Origin: Saccharofermentans sp.
GTDB lineage: Bacteria > Bacillota > Clostridia > Saccharofermentanales > Saccharofermentanaceae
NCBI GenBank assembly: GCA_016292145.1
Contig: JAEFBA010000002.1
Location: forward strand, 1 to 64,000
DNA: 64,000 nt
Direction of reading: 5' to 3'
The first letter of the stretch is position 1. Each line of letters begins with the position of its first letter. Below the pieces are notes generated by a model. The model had not been told where the DNA came from. It did not search any database and worked only from the letters and a program-made list of their open reading frames with translations. This document shows positions 60,275 to 64,000 of this stretch, piece after piece. The position numbers were made by a program, and so were the translations under genes.

Positions 60275-61480
60275 ATGTTATCTAACAAAGTCAGAGTCGC
60301 TCTCAGAGTATTGATAGTAATAGTTCTTTTATTCGGATTCGCGGTATCAGGCGTATACGTCGGATATAACTATGTCATCTCCCAGGACAAGCGTTTCAAC
60401 ACCTTAAAAGAAGATATCAAAGAGGGAAAATACGACATCAAGGCCGATACCGAAGGTGCCGTAACAATAGTCATCAAGAGCGGTGATTCCACATCGGATA
60501 TTGCCGACAAGTTATATGATGCCGGTCTTATCACGAATAAGACCCTTTTCTCGATCATAAGCAAGCTCAACGGTTTTGACGGCGCATATGTTGCCGGCAC
60601 TCATTACCTTTTGAAGGGCTTTACTTATGACGAGCTCATGTATTTTCTTACACTTGCACCTGATGCCGTCAAGGTAACCATTCCCGAGGGATCCACATAT
60701 TACGAGATCAAGAAGATCCTTCACGATGCGGGTCTTAACTTTGACGATGCCGAATTCGACAAGTGCATGAATTCGCCCAACCTTTTCGTTGACTACGAAT
60801 TCGTATCACAGATCGAGATCAAGGAGGGAAGAGACTTTATCCTTGCAGGTTACCTCTATCCCGATACTTATTATTTCGACATCAATGCAAGCCCTGAGTC
60901 CATCATCAGAAGGTTCCTCAACAACATGCAGAACAATCTCCATGACGAGTATTACGTAAGAGCCAAGAAGCTCGGCATGACGATGGATGAGGTCATTACT
61001 CTTGCTTCCGTTATCCAGATGGAGACAGGTAAGGTCCATGACATGATGCTCGTTTCGGCTGTTTTCCACAACAGACTGAAGCACAAGGATGAATCAATGC
61101 ATTTCCTCGGTTCATCTGCCACGATCAACTATCTCATCGAGATGCGCGGCGGCAAGGCTTCGATCCTTCATACTGACGATGAGCTTGGCATAGACAGCCC
61201 CTACAATACATATACGAATCCCGGACTTCCGCCCGGACCTGTGTGCATGCCGGGAAGCTGGGCCATTGCTGCAGCTCTTTATCCTGAGCCGAACTGCAAT
61301 TATCTTTATTTCTGCGCTACCGGTATCGACGGCGGCACGGCATTTGCTACGAATCTCAAGGATCACCAGAAGAATATCGACAAGTATAAGGATAACTGGA
61401 CCAAGGTCAACGAGCCTGAAGAAACGACAGAGACTACAGAGCCCACAGAGAGCTCAGGTCTTGTTGTGCTCGATAACTAG
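60275..61480 (+). CDS. mltG: Endolytic murein transglycosylase MltG (YceG-like)
   Basis: 401 residues. One N-terminal span (about 9-30), a LysM-like region (IVIKSGDSTSDIADKLYDAGLI, in short VIKSGDSTSDIADKL, about 68-82) and the YceG domain (about 130-370). The catalytic Glu lies in LASVIQMETG (about 248; E of MET), matching the E-T of the E. coli LASIIEKET motif from memory. YNTYTNPGLPPGPVCMPG (about 312-329) is typical. It cuts glycan strands at the membrane and limits wall length. The C-terminus is a Thr/Glu/Pro tail. Confidence 0.94.
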   Translation: MLSNKVRVALRVLIVIVLLFGFAVSGVYVGYNYVISQDKRFNTLKEDIKEGKYDIKADTEGAVTIVIKSGDSTSDIADKLYDAGLITNKTLFSIISKLNGFDGAYVAGTHYLLKGFTYDELMYFLTLAPDAVKVTIPEGSTYYEIKKILHDAGLNFDDAEFDKCMNSPNLFVDYEFVSQIEIKEGRDFILAGYLYPDTYYFDINASPESIIRRFLNNMQNNLHDEYYVRAKKLGMTMDEVITLASVIQMETGKVHDMMLVSAVFHNRLKHKDESMHFLGSSATINYLIEMRGGKASILHTDDELGIDSPYNTYTNPGLPPGPVCMPGSWAIAAALYPEPNCNYLYFCATGIDGGTAFATNLKDHQKNIDKYKDNWTKVNEPEETTETTEPTESSGLVVLDN

Positions 61481-61501
61481 CGTTCTTTCAGGGTATCTGA
61501 G

Positions 61502-62791
61502 ATGGGTTACGACCGTTCACGTTTTGAGATATTAAGCCCTGCCGGCAATCCGGACAAGCTCCGTGCCGCAGTAGCTTACGGCGCTGATGCCGTATACCTC
61601 TCAGGCCAGAGCTACGGTCTTCGTGCTTTCTCCGATAATTTCAGCGAAGATGAGATGAAGGCAGGAATTGCCTATGCTCACGATCATGGCGTCAAGTGCT
61701 ATGTAACTTTGAACGTAATGCCCACGGAAGAGGACCTGGGCGGCTTAGAGCACGCTATTAAGTTCGTAGGGCTTGAGAGCGGCGCTGACGCAGTTCTTAT
61801 CTCCGATCCGGGTGTCTTTACCATGGCGCGCACACTGTGCCCGGATCTTGAGATCCATATCTCGACCCAGGCAAGTGTCACGAACAGCGCTGCATGCAAT
61901 TTCTGGGCCTCCCAGGGCGCGAAAAGAATAGTCCTCGCACGTGAGGTTTCTCTTGAGCAGATCAAGAAGATCCGTGCGGCCATTCCGTCCGACGTCGAAC
62001 TCGAGTGCTTTGTCCACGGCGCAATGTGCGTCTCATATTCCGGAAGATGCCTTCTGTCCAACTATTTCACCGGCCGCCGTTCCAATGGCGGCGCGTGCGC
62101 ACAGCCCTGCAGATGGGGTTATTACGTTGTTGAAGAAAAGCGCCCCGACATCCCGCTTCCCGTCGAGGAAGACAGCCGCGGAACATATATCTTCGGCAGC
62201 CGCGATATCTGCATGATAGACCACATCCCGGAGCTCCTGGATGCAGGCATCAACTCATTCAAGATCGAAGGAAGGATCAAGGGCGCATACTATGCCGCAG
62301 CCGTTACGAAGGTCTACAGGGAAGCTGTTGATCTGTGCTGCAAGGATCCTGATAACTATAAAGTCGACCCGCGCTGGAAGGTCATCCTCGATAAGGTCGT
62401 CCACAGGGATTATGACACGGGGTTCTTTTTCGACAGCCCCGCAGACGATGCAAAGATCGATCCGGACAAGTCCTATAACAAGCCAGCCTTTGTCGTCGGC
62501 GTTACCGAAGGCTTCGACAGCGGGTCCGGACTTATTAAAGTAACCCAGAAGAACAAGCTCTATAAGGGCGACACTCTTAACGTGCTCATGCCTGAAGGCT
62601 ATGTGGCACCTGTCGTTGTAGCCGAGCTTTACGATGCGAAGATGAATCCTGTCGATTCCTGCCCGCATCCTGAGATGACCTTCTTCATGAAGGCCGTATC
62701 GTCTGAAGACGGTGCTGTAGTTGAACTGCCGCCCATGACATTCCTGTCCCGTGACGGTGATAAGGACTTCGGTATTCCGGCTCCGAATTGA
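61502..62791 (+). CDS. Peptidase U32 family protein
   Basis: 429 residues. The pattern EILSPAGNPDKLRAAVAYGADAVYLSG and FVHGAMCVSYSGRCLLSNYFTGR (in parts SPAGNPDKLRAAVAYGADA and CVSYSGRCLLSNY) is the U32 hallmark, with four conserved Cys (CVSYSGRC, CAQPC) that may bind an iron-sulphur cluster. Members include collagenase PrtC and the hydroxylases RlhA/TrhP that modify RNA; the RNA role is at least as likely as proteolysis. MltG-U32 pairing is frequent in Firmicutes. Follows mltG by 21 bases. Confidence 0.9.
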   Translation: MGYDRSRFEILSPAGNPDKLRAAVAYGADAVYLSGQSYGLRAFSDNFSEDEMKAGIAYAHDHGVKCYVTLNVMPTEEDLGGLEHAIKFVGLESGADAVLISDPGVFTMARTLCPDLEIHISTQASVTNSAACNFWASQGAKRIVLAREVSLEQIKKIRAAIPSDVELECFVHGAMCVSYSGRCLLSNYFTGRRSNGGACAQPCRWGYYVVEEKRPDIPLPVEEDSRGTYIFGSRDICMIDHIPELLDAGINSFKIEGRIKGAYYAAAVTKVYREAVDLCCKDPDNYKVDPRWKVILDKVVHRDYDTGFFFDSPADDAKIDPDKSYNKPAFVVGVTEGFDSGSGLIKVTQKNKLYKGDTLNVLMPEGYVAPVVVAELYDAKMNPVDSCPHPEMTFFMKAVSSEDGAVVELPPMTFLSRDGDKDFGIPAPN

Positions 62792-62981
62792 ATTAAATAA
62801 GAACTCACGGCTTCATAGAGTGAAGCGGCGAAAACTCCAAGCGCGCCCGTAGACGAGTCTGTGAGATCAGATTTGTTTTCCTTTTTTCCGGCGCGAAAAG
62901 ACGGTCTCAGACAGTCTTTCCGGAAAGTGCCCAAATGTCAGATAACGTTAACTTTTTTGTAACAATTCCTGACATTGGTTG

Positions 62982-62990
62982 TGCTATACT
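62982..62990 (+). promoter_or_regulatory. Extended -10 promoter of the 21-codon ORF
   Basis: TGC-TATACT at 62982-62990, 48 bases before ATG 63039. It precedes a short transcript ending at the terminator at 63200. Confidence 0.5.
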
Positions 62991-63038
62991 CAAGCCATCA
63001 AGGAAATGGAACGAATTAGTTCTAGGGAGGTGAGACCA

Positions 63039-63104
63039 ATGGGAAGTGAAACACAAACAAGCAGACGGTTGGTCTTGCTTGATTCAGTAGTTTCCTCCAA
63101 GTAA
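63039..63104 (+). CDS. Possible 21-residue peptide, or leader of a small RNA
   Basis: ATG at 63039 runs to TAA at 63102, encoding MGSETQTSRRLVLLDSVVSSK (21 residues split as MGSETQTSRR and LVLLDSVVSSK). It has a very good ribosome site, GGGAGG at 63025-63030. The same transcript can fold so that GGAGG (63026-63030) pairs with CCTCC (63094-63098) and AGACCAA (63033-63039) pairs with TTGGTCT (63069-63075), hiding both the site and the start. No downstream gene lies between it and the terminator. It may be a regulated small protein or a regulatory RNA. Confidence 0.45.
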   Translation: MGSETQTSRRLVLLDSVVSSK

Positions 63105-63199
63105 GTCTTTACTTAATATTGAGTTATTCTCAAAAGATGAATCAAGAGATCAATCGGAACTTGGAATTACAGCTGAATATTTTTAGTAACAGTTAACCC

Positions 63200-63229
63200 A
63201 CTCCCGCACCAATCTGCGGGAGTTTTTCT
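63200..63229 (+). terminator. Terminator of the small-ORF transcript
   Basis: ACTCCCGCA (63200-63208) pairs with TGCGGGAGT (63215-63223), followed by a T-run. Confidence 0.85.
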
Positions 63230-63257
63230 TTGCCTGTTGATCGAAAATAACGTTAGC

Positions 63258-63366
63258 CGTTTTTTGTCTTTGATTTTGCGGCCAAAATACTGTCTAAAAA
63301 GCTGACTTTTCACAAAAGTCAGCTTTTTGGCTATGTTTTTGTCCCCATATTAAAAGACAAAAAACG
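63258..63366. repeat. Nested inverted repeats with a perfect 15-bp terminator-like hairpin
   Basis: Outer arms CGTTTTTTGTCTTT (63258-63271) and AAAGACAAAAAACG (63353-63366) are exact reverse complements (14 bp). Inside is AAAAAGCTGACTTTT (63296-63310), loop CAC, and AAAAGTCAGCTTTTT (63314-63328), a perfect 15-bp stem that would end transcription both ways. It may be a decayed miniature element or a composite terminator before blaI. Confidence 0.6.
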
Positions 63367-63394
63367 ATTTTCCGGATCACGGGAAGAAGCCTGC

Positions 63395-63440
63395 TTGACA
63401 ATTACAGACTATCGCAGTAGTATGGACTATAGGAATAGTC
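63395..63440 (+). promoter_or_regulatory. Promoter and operator of blaI
   Basis: TTGACA (63395-63400), 17 bases, TAGTAT (63418-63423). Just after it is GACTAT-AGGA-ATAGTC (63425-63440), with a further ACAGACTAT at 63404-63412. These fit a BlaI/MecI-type site over the promoter. Confidence 0.7.
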
Positions 63441-63453
63441 TGGAGGATCTAAC

Positions 63454-63810
63454 ATGAGTGAGAAACTGTTTGACAGCGAAGCAAAGGTCATGGAGATCAT
63501 TTGGGAGAAGTGGCCGCTTTCTGCCAAGGAGATAAGCCTGATCGCCGCTGACACCATCGGATGGAATAAGAACACGACCTATACGGTCATCAAAAAGCTC
63601 GAAGCCAAGGGCTTCATCAGACGTGATGAGCCGGGCTTCATCTGCACACCGCTTGTAAGCCGTGAACAGATGCAGAAGCAGGAGACGGAATCACTGATAA
63701 ACAGGTTTTTCGGAGGCTCCAAAAAGGCTTTGTTCTCTGCACTGATCGATAAGGAAGATCTCACGGAAGAGCAGGCGGAGGAGCTTCAGAGGATCATTGA
63801 TAAGTGGTGA
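63454..63810 (+). CDS. BlaI/MecI/CopY-family transcriptional repressor
   Basis: 118 residues. Winged HTH at about 5-75 (SEAKVMEIIWEKWPLSAKEI, in short KVMEIIWEKWPLSAKE; TYTVIKKLEAKGFIRRDE), with a helical dimerisation tail at about 80-118. The cleavage-prone linker typical of BlaI is in the PGFICTPLVSREQMQKQE region. It is followed 6 bases later by an M56 sensor gene, as in bla/mec systems. No beta-lactamase gene is visible within the window. GGAGG at 63442-63446 gives the ribosome site. Confidence 0.92.
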   Translation: MSEKLFDSEAKVMEIIWEKWPLSAKEISLIAADTIGWNKNTTYTVIKKLEAKGFIRRDEPGFICTPLVSREQMQKQETESLINRFFGGSKKALFSALIDKEDLTEEQAEELQRIIDKW

Positions 63811-63816
63811 GATAAG

Positions 63817-64000
63817 ATGCTGGGTGAGATTTGTTACTGGATCGTTAATATGAGCATTACCGCCTCTGTAATGGGGCTGATAATACTGCTCATAAGAAGG
63901 ATAAAGTTCATTCCTCACAGAGTGACTGTCTTTTTGTGGCTGATCCCGTTCATCAGAATGACTGTTCCTTTCGGGATCAACAGTCCGTACAGCCTTATGT
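63817..64000 (+). CDS. M56 (BlaR1-type) membrane metallopeptidase sensor, 5' part only
   Basis: The frame starts at ATG 63817, 6 bases after blaI, and runs off the right edge (61 codons). The start reads MLGEICYWIVNMSITASVMGL with two hydrophobic segments (about 6-25 and 35-52), and MSITASVM is the usual start of BlaR1/MecR1 proteins. The catalytic HEXXH and any penicillin-binding domain are beyond the window. It would sense a wall or other signal and cut BlaI. Confidence 0.8.
   Translation, partial: MLGEICYWIVNMSITASVMGLIILLIRRIKFIPHRVTVFLWLIPFIRMTVPFGINSPYSLM

Noticed and set aside
63033-63081. H-type pseudoknot over the start of the 21-codon ORF
   Set aside because: The 3' arms at 63069-63075 and 63076-63081 are directly adjacent, leaving no loop to cross the first stem, so the two helices are more likely alternatives.

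Overview
The window looks like a chromosomal segment of an anaerobic, fibre-degrading Gram-positive bacterium of the Clostridia (Firmicutes). The basis is mixed. Seen directly: strong AGGAGG-type ribosome sites, a CIRCE/HrcA operator, BlaI/M56 regulators, LplB/YtcP/lipoprotein sugar import, YesL, YfhO and CPBP/YhfC membrane proteins, and a zinc-ribbon L32. The cellulase, circularly permuted GH3 enzyme and hexuronate pathway fit a rumen or gut plant-polymer degrader, but genus and species are inference only. I see no phage, insertion sequence or CRISPR array.

Layout. 1-4.5 kb: the end of a BceB-like permease, a membrane protein with a methyltransferase, a MarR-flavodoxin pair with a clear operator, an XRE/zinc-ribbon membrane regulator and a YhfC protease. 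4.5-12.5 kb: three tandem FecR-domain proteins with Pro/Thr stalks, then a CHASE2 class III nucleotide cyclase, then an MBL-GAF-GGDEF fusion. This is the most unusual locus and a candidate signalling system joining envelope sensing, cAMP and c-di-GMP. 12.5-17 kb: a zinc-ribbon membrane protein, a possible structured RNA, CIRCE-controlled Hsp20, a lipoprotein with two cystatin-like repeats, and a TetR pair. 17-31 kb: a hexuronate regulon of GntR/FCD regulator, uxuB, uxuA, yesL, an esterase, a three-component importer, uxaC, kdgA and kdgK. It would take oligouronides in, convert glucuronate through fructuronate and mannonate to KDG, and cleave KDPG.

31-53 kb is mostly envelope and carbohydrate genes: a very large polytopic membrane protein, an NlpC/P60-like protein, GH3, a STAS-like/J-like membrane protein, RsuA-type pseudouridine synthase, Smr, family 4 uracil-DNA glycosylase, tRNA-Gln(CTG), GLUG and PIG-L surface proteins, YfhO, GH9 cellulase, nitroreductase with flavodoxin, SurE, a DUF1295 protein and a lipoprotein. 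53-62.8 kb is a housekeeping block: CPBP protease, RluD-type synthase, murI, a DUF1934 protein, rpmF, der, typA, mltG and a U32 peptidase. The right end has a 0.66-kb stretch holding a 21-codon ORF with a potentially masked start and nested inverted repeats, then blaI and the start of an M56 sensor gene cut by the window edge.

Promoters often carry an extended -10 (TGN-TAtAAT). Three genes have a -10 only 6 or 7 bases before the start codon and no ribosome site, which suggests leaderless mRNAs. Several predicted starts were moved downstream to the Met that has a proper ribosome site; reasons are in the entries.
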